Shown in pieces: positions 36,701 through 47,169 of a stretch of 64,000 nt of DNA. Under the pieces are notes generated by a model. It searched no databases and had not been told where the DNA came from. It worked only from the letters and a program-made list of their open reading frames with translations. The position numbers and the translations under genes were made by a program. Every line of letters starts with the position of its first letter. Positions within the stretch are counted from its first letter, which is position 1. Origin of the DNA: Timema cristinae (Eukaryota > Arthropoda > Insecta > Phasmatodea > Timematidae); assembly GCA_039000515.1 (NCBI GenBank), contig JBCFYV010000012.1, positions 38,813,986 to 38,877,985 of the forward strand, written 5' to 3'.

Positions 36701-37079
36701 CTGTAAAAACAAAGACACAATTAGGTGGTGTTAAACATGTGAGCCCTGGATTTATAGTATTTATGTACGCTAAACCATCAATCAGCTATATTACAATAAA
36801 AAATTAATAGTGACTCAAAAGAGTTTTGAAGATATTAAATGTAAGAGCTAGTTATATTTTATCACTATAGAATAATAATATATAAAATAAAATATTTAAA
36901 TTAAAATGAGCACCCCAACCTTTACTGAATACTGTGAAATGCAGTGGGATGATTCCGAAGTTAGGCCCTCCATGGCCCTTGCAGAAATCAAATTGATCTG
37001 TGAGTCAAGCCCAGCCAAAACGCAACCAATCAATTTAATCTGATAATTAAAATAAAAAAATCAATATTAGCATTATATT

Positions 37080-37332
37080 CAGGGGCACCCACAGGGAGGA
37101 CAGGGGGCAATTGCCCTCCTGAGATTCTGAGGTTGCTTAAATATTTGAAGTTTGAAAATTTTTTGTACGTTGTATCTTATTTTCAAGAGGCAAGGATTGC
37201 CTTAAAAATAAACTTTTGAGGCTTCAATTATTATTTCTGGGGGAGGACCCCCAAACTCTGCGCTGTAGTGGGGGATATTCCATACTTCCCGGTTCTTCCC
37301 CCCTGGAGAAAAATTCTGCGGGTGCCCTTGCT
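37080..37332. mobile_element. MITE with GGGCACCC terminal inverted repeats
   Basis: Left end AGGGGCACCCACAGGG; right end, reversed, AAGGGCACCCGCAGAATTTT. Between them are 225 bp with no open frame but with a subterminal CAATTGCCCTCCTG. The target duplication is not clear, so the superfamily is not assigned. Confidence 0.6.
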
Positions 37333-37649
37333 AGACTGGCTACAATGCATATCACCTATATGAATGGTAAAACGTGATAATAAAATATAACTATAAAAAT
37401 AAACTTCAAAAATAGAAATAATTGGCTCAGGATAGCTATAATCTATTATGTTTCAGAGATTTCTTCGTGAAATGGCCCTGTGATTGGGCGTTAATTAAAA
37501 TGATATGGTTATATATTGAGATGTTTGCCCCGTGATCGAGCACCAATTATAATGATATCGGGATTTTACGGTGGTGACGACGCGAGTTTGCCTTACTGTA
37601 TAATGATATTGGTTTGGATCACTATAATGTGCCGAGCTAATATGAAATA

Positions 37650-39760
37650 TCAGCTCGCACAAGGTCACGCTGACCTAATTATTCTACTTCTTTCTGTTGC
37701 CAATCTCACACATGCGCCTGCGCATCTATTTCCCCTGTTGAATTTGGCGGTGAACTTTCCCCCTCTTTTTGGTCTCTCTGCCTCCCTCCCTTGTATTGCC
37801 GCGCATGCGCGCTCCGAGTGTTTTTTACGCTCTGAACAGCTGATTTTTTTTTTTGAACAACTGAATAGGGACTCTCTTGTTGGACGCTCTGCGCGTCGGT
37901 TCATCCTGGTCTCACACGTAGTACTACTTCAGCTAACAAAGGGGAACAAGACTCGCTGGGACGGAGCTCTCACTTCATTCCGTCAGACTATCTGGGTCCA
38001 TGCCATTTCTCGGCGAGAAGATATAGTGCAATATTTGCGCTATGGGGTACCAGGGCCGGGGAGCGAAGGGCATGTCCAGCTGACCCCCGCCGCTTTAGCG
38101 TGGAATTGTTATCTTCGACCTGGCCAGCGACCAGGCGTCTGCTTCCCGAAGTTCCGCCCTCCGGTGCCAGTTCTAGCGGCTGGTACTTGCTTGTGCCAGG
38201 GCTGGTGCTCCCCAACCAGCTGTCGTCTGACCGTGGCTGGTACTCAGATGTACCAGGGCTGGCGTCATACTGCTGACTCTATCCAACTCCGTCCTGAATC
38301 CAGCAGGGCTTGCTTGCATGTACCAGGGCTGGTACTCCGCTACCAGCACCCATCTAACCGTGGCTGGTACTCAGATGTACCAGGGCTGGCGTCATACTAC
38401 TGACTCTATCCAACTCCGTCCAGGATCCAGCTGGGCTTGCTTGAATGTACCAGGGCTGGTACTCCACTACCAGCACCCATCTAACCGTGGCTGGTACTCA
38501 GATGTACCAGGGCTGGCGTCATACTACTGACTCTATCCACCTCCGTCCAGGATCCAGCTGGGCTTACTTGCATGTACCAGGGCTGGTACTCCGCTACCAG
38601 CACCCTTCTAACCGTGGCTGGTACTTAGATGTACCAGGACTGGCGTCATACTGCTGACTCTATCCAACTCCGTCCTGAATCCAGCAGGGCTTGCTTGCAT
38701 GTACCAGGGCTGGTACTCCGCTACCAGCACCATCGAACCGTGGCTGGTACTCAGATGCACCAGGGCTGGCTACTTGCTTCTGGCTCAACACAACTCCGCC
38801 CAGGATCCATCTGGGCTGCCTTGCTTGTACCAGGGTGATTCGCAGCTATCAACTAACTTTCTATGTGGACCTTGTGATTCCAAGGTAACGCCTTGGGCTA
38901 TGTGGTCAGCAGGATATATCGAGGAGTATTAGTGTGGACTCCCGTTTTGTTGTGACGAGGTATCGTAGAGTCTTGCTGACTTGGCCAATTTTGTCTTGTA
39001 TTTGTTTAATAAGCTAGTCAATTAGTTATAGGCATAGTGTCCCTCGCCTCTTAGTGGGTGCTACTCACTAGTTAGGAGAAAAGGGCCTTAGGGTATTGTG
39101 CAATAGTGCTAGCCCCCGTGTCAATGAATGTTAGGGTTAATAGCTTACATACTATTGTTAGCGCTACTGGCTACTAGCCTTTGGGCTTAGCCGTGGGGAC
39201 CATTAGGGACCTTATAAAGTGCGTGGGTAACCCGGAGGGGCCTAGGCAGGGTAGGGTGTTCGATATCTTTGTGTTTTGGTGTATTGAGTCTGTGCTTGCG
39301 GCCGGCTCGGTGTAAATATTGAATCATTGTCTGCTACTGAGGGCTATTGGAAAGGCCGCTTGTGTGACCTTGAGCAGCTCGTACTAGGGAGCGCCAGTCT
39401 CCCTCTGTTACCTTTGTACACCCGACTAGGAGTGGGGGAGCGCCCACATCTTTCAATGTAAGGTTATGATTGAGGATATTTTCATGTTTTGACCCCTTTG
39501 GCATGGTTGTGTCCGATTAAGGCACGTAATACTGCAGAGGCCACGCGGAGCTCTAGCCGACCCAAGGTATTTACTTGGTCTCCCCTGTGATCTAACACGC
39601 GGGATCCACTGGCGCTCGCCTAGTAACCGGAGGATGGATGTAGCGGCTTGGCGTATGGAACCACCCGATATTAGTTGAACCAGAATTTTATTCTCATTAG
39701 TTTTTTTCTATCATTTACATGCCTGTTGTATTTATAATAAAATGCTTTATTGTTATGATT
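37650..39760 (+). other. 2-kb GC-rich island, possibly a non-coding transcription unit
   Basis: Composition rises abruptly from AT-rich flanks and falls again after 39680. An open frame of 295 codons (37516-38403) runs through it. Its 3' half is simply the translation of the 127-bp repeat and its 5' half has no recognisable domain, so I do not call it a protein gene. A polyadenylation-type AATAAA occurs at 39737-39742, giving a possible plus-strand transcript end. Retrotransposon leader, lncRNA gene and unknown transposon all remain possible. No splice sites or long conserved frame separate these. Confidence 0.4.
38191..38829. repeat. 127-bp tandem array, five copies, palindrome-bearing
   Basis: Unit boundaries fall at about 38191, 38318, 38445, 38572 and 38699. 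Each unit holds the near-palindrome GTACCAGGGCTGGTAC (stem GTACCAG/CTGGTAC, two-base loop) and a second pair CTGGTACTCAGATGTACCAG. The first and last copies are the most diverged and inner copies nearly identical. As 127 is not a multiple of three, frames rotate from unit to unit, which argues against protein function. Confidence 0.9.
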
Positions 39761-39831
39761 CATTGCTTGTACATTAATTTGCACCCTCCCATTACTTCCT
39801 GGTAAAGGCGGTGCAATAAATTATGTAAAAA

Positions 39832-39950
39832 GTCATGGATGAAGGTAATTTTTCTTTAAAGTAACATATGTAGAGTATCCTTTTATGATTCATCCATGAA
39901 GAAACACGCGCTTTTCAGAAATAATGTGAAAAGAATTTCACCATTAAAAT
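39832..39950 (+). repeat. dispersed hairpin repeat, copy 2
   Basis: GTCATGGATGAAGG...TTCATCCATGAAG, followed by CACGCGCTTTTCAGAAATAA, matching 35171-35290. Here the stem is longer (TCATGGATGAA / TTCATCCATGA, perfect). It lies just 3' of the AATAAA of the GC-rich island. Confidence 0.7.
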
Positions 39951-40679
39951 ATATTTTTTATACAATTTCCTGTTAAAGGAACAACTCCGCAGTATTTGGC
40001 AAAAGACGCCAATTCCCTATACCAATAAGAAGCTAGCCTTCACAACACCTGTCACCAGGAGTCTTTCTATTAGTTAGTTTTTACACTGTTGACGAAGGGA
40101 GCAAGAGGCAAGGTGTACGACATATATAAGCTGTTTGTGCGTATGATTAAGGGCTGCCAAACACAGCCACACGCACAGGTCGCACAAGCAACGTCACACA
40201 AGCAACGCAGTCAGGGACTCACAAATGCACTAACAATGGCTCTCGCAGTCTAACACAGTATACAATAATTTACGTTAATATCACAAGTGTACATTGATAT
40301 AAAGCATTTAATTGGAGTATGTATAAGTAATTAACAGATATCATTTGAATAAACCGTGTGTGGATAAACAGCCATCAATAGTTCTCTTTCTTACATTTAT
40401 TAATTATACCGATTTAATAAGTGCTCGACCACGGAGCAATTAACAGCTGGTTAAACGGTATATATTCCGTACAGTGATGATAGGCGCTCAACCACGAAGC
40501 TATAGACAACCTAAATATCATTACAGCAATATTATATCAGGGAATTAATCCGTAGTGTTTCAACTACGCACTTGCCCGCGGTCATTTGATCTGATTATTA
40601 CTTATATTTAATCGTATTAAATAAATAGGATTTTTAATGTTGCACACGATTTATTTAGATGATTACACGTTCTGTACTG

Positions 40680-40755
40680 AAGGGAACTAATCTTCTCGAC
40701 TCCGGCTCGTAGATAATGACCCATCCGAGCCGGAGTCGAGAAGATTAGTTCCCTT
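40680..40755. repeat. perfect 30-bp inverted repeat, 16-nt loop
   Basis: Left arm 40680-40709 starts AAGGGAACTAATC. The right arm 40726-40755 is its exact reverse complement. The loop is TAGATAATGACCCATC. It would form a 76-nt hairpin with no mismatch. Confidence 0.95.
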
Positions 40756-41254
40756 ACTCTTTCATTTAATCTATTCGTCCTTGTTTCACAGCCTTATTAT
40801 TTTATTTCATCGTTTCAATAGTTGTTTGCCATCCATCAGGTTTTACCGTGCTCATATTATTTCTATGGCACTTCATTGCTTTTTCGTTAGTCTTGTTTTT
40901 TTTTTACCGTAAACATGTCTGTTCCATCCACACCCTGGTTAGTCTCAAACTCACAGTCGTTAACAACACTTCGTGTTACACCCCAACGACTTTAGTAAAC
41001 TTGTTTGTTCATTTAAATTTAATTTAAAACCATTTTTACCTTACAGAATGTTATTATTTTTTTTTTCATTTAAAACGAACCTCTCGCTTTTATTTTTCTA
41101 TTTATTTTTACAGTAGCCATGACTATGGTACTTAGATTACTGAAACATGTCGGCAACATCTAAAACAGCTTTCTTCTAAACGCAGTTTTTTTGTTAAAAT
41201 GAGTAACGGGAAATAACCAAGACTGGACTTAGATCTACTACCCAACCATCACGT

Positions 41255-41255
41255 A

Positions 41256-41293
<38 letters not shown>
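41255..41293. repeat. (ATT)n microsatellite
   Basis: About 13 uninterrupted trinucleotide units. Confidence 0.95.
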
Positions 41294-41507
41294 GTTTCAT
41301 TCGTTATAATAAGAACTTTAACTACCGTTGTCATAAATTTGGGTGTGACTAAACCTAAGTTTTTTAAAATTTGGATTTAATTATTCATCCACATGGGCTG
41401 TATTGTAAACTTGGACACAGCGGCGTATCCAGGAGGAGGGGGGGGGGCGGGAGCCCCACCCCCCGAATCTTAAGACGAAAACTCAGCGAATAGCTGGGTT
41501 TTTTTAA

Positions 41508-41736
41508 TCAGCACCGCGTATTACTACCTATTCGGGTTATACGCCTATGTACTAATTACTCTACTTAAATCTAGAACAGACACAACATCCAGCCCCCGTC
41601 TGTTAATTTATTCACTGGGGAAGAGAAAACCCACATTTCACCAATGATAGATTTTTCGTCCATGCTGGGAATCGAACCCGGGAACCTTAACTCCAAAGGC
41701 AGAGACTCTACCGACTGAGCTAAAGTGTCGGACTCG
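41508..41736 (-). mobile_element. SINE, family C, full-length copy
   Basis: The minus strand from 41736 reads TTAGCTCAGTCGGTAGAG with B-box GGTTCGATTCC. The body is CAGCATGGACG then TCATTGGTGAAATGTGGG. The shared tail is at the low end (ATAACCCGAATAGGTAGTAA, then CGCGGTGCTGATT). Immediately to its left (41417-41470) is a GC-rich scrap, GCGGCGTATCCAGGAGG, that looks like the end of a separate MITE. Confidence 0.85.
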
Positions 41737-42313
41737 AGTAGCTGTTGACAAGAAGTACGGTACAATTTGTATTAATTAAAAAAAATGGCTATAATGTCAC
41801 GATGACGAATTGTAAAAAAAAACTCAGTTGTAAATGTTAACACTTTTATTGAGCACATCTAATTAAATCGTTTTATTTGTAATCTGTTGCTTACGAACTT
41901 TTTTTCTTCTTAAACAAATTTGTTTTAAAAAATAAACTAATTAAATTTTTTTTAAATGTGATTTTGATTCATTCTCTTTAATTCGTTGTAATTTTTCTTA
42001 TAGTTTAAATTTATTTACATATCTTAAATTTTTGTTTTTGAGGTGCATTTTCTTTAATCTAGAAAAATCTTGGACCTACACTTGGCAGTTGGCAACATTG
42101 TCTCGTTTTCAAAAATCACTCACTTGTTTTGTTTAACTGACAAGAGATGATAATATCAATAACAAAACACTGAAGCAAATATTATTTGCTTCATTGTTTT
42201 GTTAGTGAGTGACTTGAGTGACGAGTTTGTTTTGATATTTCACCAGTGAGTTACCACCAATTCAAAAAGGTTCATATTTCATAATCTATAAAATTTAAAT
42301 TGATACTTGACAA

Positions 42314-44740
42314 ACAGTGGATAGATTTATTATCAAGAAGCCACGTCTCGAGAAAGTCAATAAGATGGAAACTTCATCAAATGTAAGTAAATTACTTTTA
42401 TATTTTCCCGCCTCAACCTCAATAATTGATAGTAAAAATGAATCAAAATCGCTCATTTATGGGTGAGTGGCCCTTGTAGGATTATTCAGATATACCGTAA
42501 TTTATATTATTTTTCGATTCGACACAAAATGGCGGAATATTTTATCCGACCTAAAATGGCGAAGTTAGAGCGATTAAATCTCTTGGATTTTGCCACTCAT
42601 AAGCTAATAACTAATTCATTAGTCAACATGCATTGAAAATTCGTAAAATTACGTGTGTAAATGTAAATTCGTTTGGTTTCCATTAAACCTATCTACATTT
42701 CAGAAAATTGTTTTAATTGACTTATCCAATCTCCATGATAAATATTATTTTTATTATTTTCTTGTCTTTAATATAATCTCCATTTTAGTAATAAAACATT
42801 ACTTCCATTAGGTAAATGTGAGGAATGATTTATTATATGGAATAATGGCAACAATGATATGATAATTCTTTACCGAAAATTTTAGATAAGAAGTCTCTCT
42901 AGCTTTTGCTTTTTTTTTTTTTTTAGATTTCGCAGGATCAACTCCAACTGCAACATTCATATCCCTCTTATTCTGAACCTTCCACTTCCATAGCTTGCAT
43001 TGGAGACTGCGTAGAGGTATCTGAAAGTATTCCATTAAAATCCAGTGGGTATGCTAATAATGATATTGGTATTTTCGTTGGAAAATCGACCATTAGCGAT
43101 GTGGAGAAAGAAATGTTAATAAGAAGAGCTTGCAAAATATCATCAAAGATCTCGAGAGGCAAAAGCTGAATTTTTAAACATTTTTGATGAGCGAGCACAA
43201 ACAAAATGTTGTGGAACAGTTATTAAAGAAAGAAAAAGTTGAAGTAGAAAAGAACCGGAAAGTCTTACTATCTGTTATTGAAACAATTGTTTTCTGTGGG
43301 AAACAAGAGTTACCTCTTCGTGGTCATCGAGATTTTGGACGTTTGTCCCTAGATGATCCGGCCGCAAATGATGGAAGTTTTAGAGCCTTGCTACGTTACC
43401 TGGCCAATCATCGAGACAACGTTTTGGCTGATCACATTCTATTTCCAGCAGGAAATGCTATGAAATTTTCATTTTGTGTTCGCTACTTTGATGTTGAAAT
43501 CATGGATATCAGAGAAGATTTCCTCACATTCGTCCCAGTCTATGATATGACTGGTACTGGCATTGATGATCCAATTAAATTACAAATTTCACGTTTTGGA
43601 CTTGATCTTCAGAATGTGCGAGGCCAAGGCTACGATGGAGCCTCAGTAATGTGATAAACATTTACTGGTGTGTAAGCAATCATAAAACGTGATTTCCCTA
43701 AAGCAATATAGACTCACTGCTTATCTCATTGCCTAAATCTGTGTTTAAATGACGCTGCCAAAACACCTTGCATTCCCAATGTTTTTCTACAATATCAGAA
43801 GTCAGCAGTTTTTTTAGAGCCCCAGCAAAGCGTGCCAAGGCTTTAAAAGATATTTTAGTGGCAGCAGGAAACACAAATACTGCGATAAAAGATGGGTGGA
43901 GAGACACGATGATGTTTCAGTATTCCATGAATGTTTCGATTGTATCATTGAAGCATTGGAAACTATTATGAGCAACAAAGCAGAGGTAAATGGCAAAGCC
44001 ACTTCTCTTCACACGTGCTTATGTAAGTTTGAATTTATCATCACTTTTACTGTTATATAAAAAATGCTATACATGACATACATAAAATCAAAATATCTAC
44101 AAAAATAATCTGTAGATATAAGTTCAGCTTTGGTTAAAATTAGTATGACAGAAAAGATTTTTGCTGACTTGAGTAAAAGTGGAAAAGAAGAATTTAAAAC
44201 ACGGTTTACAAAAGCTCGAGATATATCTCATAAATTAGAAGTTCCTATAAAATGACCAAGAACAGTAAGCACTCAGAGGTACAGAGCAAATGTTGAAGCC
44301 GAAACACCAGAAGAATACTAACGATGGATTGTATTCTATCCTTATGTGGACGAGATATTAGCTTCATTGAAAGGGAGATCTTCAAACCATAGGGGTCTAT
44401 TAAGAGGACTTGACTGTTTAATCCCAGTAAACGCTGTCAACAAAAAGTTTAGCGACTTGTTACCGGTTTTGGAGTTTTACAAGTATGATATGCAGCACAC
44501 CAGCAGATATATATTGGAAGCGGAATGGAGCTTTTGGGCATCACACTGGAAAGCTACAGACTATCCAAAGCCAAAGAATGCTGTCGACACATTAAAATTT
44601 TAGATCGAGAAATGTTTCCCAATCTGACAATTTGCATATCCTTTATCTATGCCCATTTGGCAGGAAACGTAGAGCAGGACAGGCTGTTTAGAATGCTTCC
44701 CCACCGGTTTCTTTGCCTCCGCATAAGTACGTAGTTTATA
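42314..44740 (+). pseudogene. hAT-type transposase pseudogene (ZMYM1/DUF4371-like), two or more exons
   Basis: An N-terminal exon at about 42314-42379 reads VDRFIIKKPRLEKVNKMETS and ends at AAT|GTAAGT. The expected ATG is GTG. The next exon opens at 42927 after a poly-T acceptor and contains NNDIGIFVGKSTISDVEKEM. The TTF-type zinc-finger part normally next is missing, with stops near 43165. 43184-43654 encodes LPLRGHRDFG...NDGSFRALLRYL and LQNVRGQGYDGASVM, characteristic of this family. Later fragments are RWVERHDDVSVFHE (about 43893), a basic block ending RYRANVEAETPEEY (about 44285) and LIPVNAVNKKF (44420). Several frameshifts and stops make it inactive. Confidence 0.85.
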
Positions 44741-44869
44741 CTGTATTTTATTGTTTACAGTAATTTAGATTAAATTGTCGTTACAAAGTGATTTCTGTAT
44801 CGTGCTCGTGTTTAGAAAAGTGTTCATATAACCACCATGTTATCTGCCGGCGACTACTTAGTTTAGTTA

Positions 44870-45017
44870 CGTGAAACTGTTGAGAATCGTTGTTACCAAC
44901 TTGGAAACCAGGATCACTCCAGGATGAATCACCAAGACCTCACCCTGTTCCCGGCAGGGCTCCCAGGCCTACCGAGGTGGAACGCTACGTGCTTCCGATT
45001 TCAACCCACAACCAAGC
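44870..45017 (+). CDS. candidate exon ending in a strong splice donor
   Basis: An open plus-strand frame, GC-rich for this region, contains MNHQDLTLFPAGLPGLPRW then NATCFRFQPTTKRA and runs into CGCG|GTAAGT at 45018. No upstream acceptor is convincing, so it might be a first exon beginning at the ATG near 44922. The product is unrecognised. It lies close to the end of the hAT pseudogene, so transposon origin is possible. Confidence 0.2.
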
Positions 45018-45570
45018 GCGCGGTAAGTTTGAAGTATATTGATTAACGGTTATATCAGTGTCTCCAATATTCACACGAAAGGATATCTTTCTTTTTTATT
45101 AAGCTACCGTGTCCCAGTGTTCCCCGTAGACTCAAAGTAACACAATACTATGCCCTTTTGGTGTTTCACTATTAGAGAATGCTGGTTTGTGGAGTTCAAC
45201 GGCAGTTTTAACTGAGTATTTGATGTGACATTGACTTGTTTAGTTTCATTATTTTCATTCCTAACATTTAAAACAATGGGATCATTTATGGGACAAAAAC
45301 TCTAGTGGTGGCCTTTGTATGAATAGATATAAAAGTGTACCCCAAATATTTGGTAACCCTGCTTCAGCAGGAGTACGGAAGCTTGGTCACAACATTCAGT
45401 ATTTAATACCCCCACCTTTCCGTTGTAAGCACTTACAGTCAAATTCGGGGGTGCCAGTTGTGGACCTGATATATCCTGGGCTAGTCTACTTAGCTTCACA
45501 CACCTAGTGGTCCCGATGAGAAGATATTTCGCCTACTGCAAATTAAGCTAGCTGATTACAAATTGTCGCC

Positions 45571-45691
45571 ACCGTGGTTCGGATTCCACGTTAAACTGTA
45601 GGTCCTTCATTTCATCTCACAATCACCCTACCTTACACTTAGCGTAAGTGCGTATAACCCGAAGGTAGTAAGACCGGTGCTAATAATAATA

Positions 45692-45725
<34 letters not shown>

Positions 45726-45727
45726 TG
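45571..45727 (+). mobile_element. SINE, family A, 5'-truncated
   Basis: Starts at CACCGTGGTTCGGATTCCAC and continues through CATTTCATCTCACAATCACC to a tail with a small deletion (AACCCGAAGGTAGTAAG). The (TAA)n end spans 45683-45725. Confidence 0.85.
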
Positions 45728-46467
45728 ATTACAAATTAAAGGTAATTTTGTATATAAGTTGGAGAAGATGATGTAGAATTTTAGGTGTCAACAGTAAACA
45801 TTATTAATTGGTTGAGAAATATTAAAAGGGGTAGAGGGAATCAACTTTCAACTTTAAAGAGTATGAAATCAGATTACTATTGTATAGGCACTTTTTTTAA
45901 ACTTAAGTTAGTCAAATAGTTAGAACTTATAATCCACAATAAATAACATAAGTGATAGAAAACAAATGGTTCGTATTGTTTTGAAAACAATAATTTTGAA
46001 GAAATATATTTAATTTTCTATGATACACCTAGTTGGGTTTTTTTCAGCCTCACATTTTTTACATTTAGATATTAATTGGGGAATTAATATTAACAAACAA
46101 TAATAAAATAAATAAAGATGGTAAAAAGTGTAAACCCTGCCCCCCAATCGTCTAATGGAAAAAAACCGCTATATATTTTGAAAAGTTAGGTAATTTTTAA
46201 TTATTTACTATTAAAAATTTACTATATCATTCCAAAAGACTAAACATATGCTACGTGTTTTCTTGAGCCGGTTATTTATATATATTTGAGTTGTATTTGT
46301 TTTTTCATAAAGAAAACGTCGGAACATATACAACTGCACAAAATGTACGTTGAGTCCCTTCATTATACGGAAAAGTTTGCAGAAATCAGTGCATGTATTG
46401 TTATAATAGTACTGTTGATGTATTAAGTACCCAATAGGTTTGCCTTGGGCTTAACCATTATAATCAC

Positions 46468-46582
46468 CTGGGTGTCAGACCATGAAGAAGTAGTCCCAAA
46501 AGCTTGTGTAGCAAGGGTGGCTAAGCCTTCCAAAACTTCAATGGGACAGTTTTTGAGTTGTCCAAGTTCGTGGGCTGCCTCC
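46468..46582 (-). CDS. stereocilin/mesothelin-like gene, middle exon
   Basis: Acceptor CTGTAG|G at 46582 and donor CACCCAG|GTGATT at 46468 frame 115 bp. One leading base completes the lysine codon begun at the end of the 52623-52768 exon, giving PKAYKEAAHELGQL across the junction. The rest reads CPIEVLEGLATLATQAFG followed by TTSSWSDTQ. The pattern of a short helix, LG-x-L, then an FG-x-x-S-S-W turn is what I expect of the helical repeats of stereocilin/otoancorin/mesothelin proteins, which are extracellular, often GPI-linked superhelices. The exon ends in phase 0. Confidence 0.6.
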
Positions 46583-47169
46583 CTACAGTGACGTTCAGAA
46601 AGAAAGAAATACAATATTAATTGCAGATCTGTATGTATCAACAACATTTGTAAAACATATAATTGTTTCGCAAAGGTTGGTAGCTTTTGTACAACAGGTT
46701 TTTAAAAATACGTATAGTGGATCATATGCTTTCCTGATCATCTTTGGAATTTATTATAATATGTTTGGTATTTTTGTGAGTTGTTGTCAAGAGGCGTGTT
46801 TTTCGGTTGACCCGGCCTCGATGTTTACAATAAGAGCGTTTTCGCGCCCCCTGGTATTAGGGCTGGTTACTAGTGTTCATGACCGGGATGATACCAGACC
46901 TAGGTTTTAGTAGGGTCAAACTAAGAACAAATGCTGTGAAATTTGCAAGAACACGTTTAATGTTGAAACTAGAAAGTGAATTAAGTGTAGAGAATAATAT
47001 ACTAAAAGTCGGCCTAAATAGGATAAACGGAAGGGTTCATATTATGGCGTCCAAAAAGTGGCTGGCAATGGGTAAAAATGAGTTAAATGTACGTAATTGT
47101 TTTAAATGTACATAAAAAAATGTGTTTGGAATTGAAAGAAAATATTTATGAAACAAATTGATATATTTT

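Noticed and set aside
36906..37043. Small plus-strand frame (46 codons) starting ATGAGCACCCC
   Set aside because: No conservation evidence or recognisable motif; expected by chance at this length.
37516..38403. 295-codon open frame as a protein gene
   Set aside because: Its second half is only the translation of the 127-bp repeat, which rotates frame from unit to unit, and no domain is visible in the first half.
41571..41765. 64-codon minus-strand frame as a gene
   Set aside because: It is the translation of the family-C SINE at 41508-41736.
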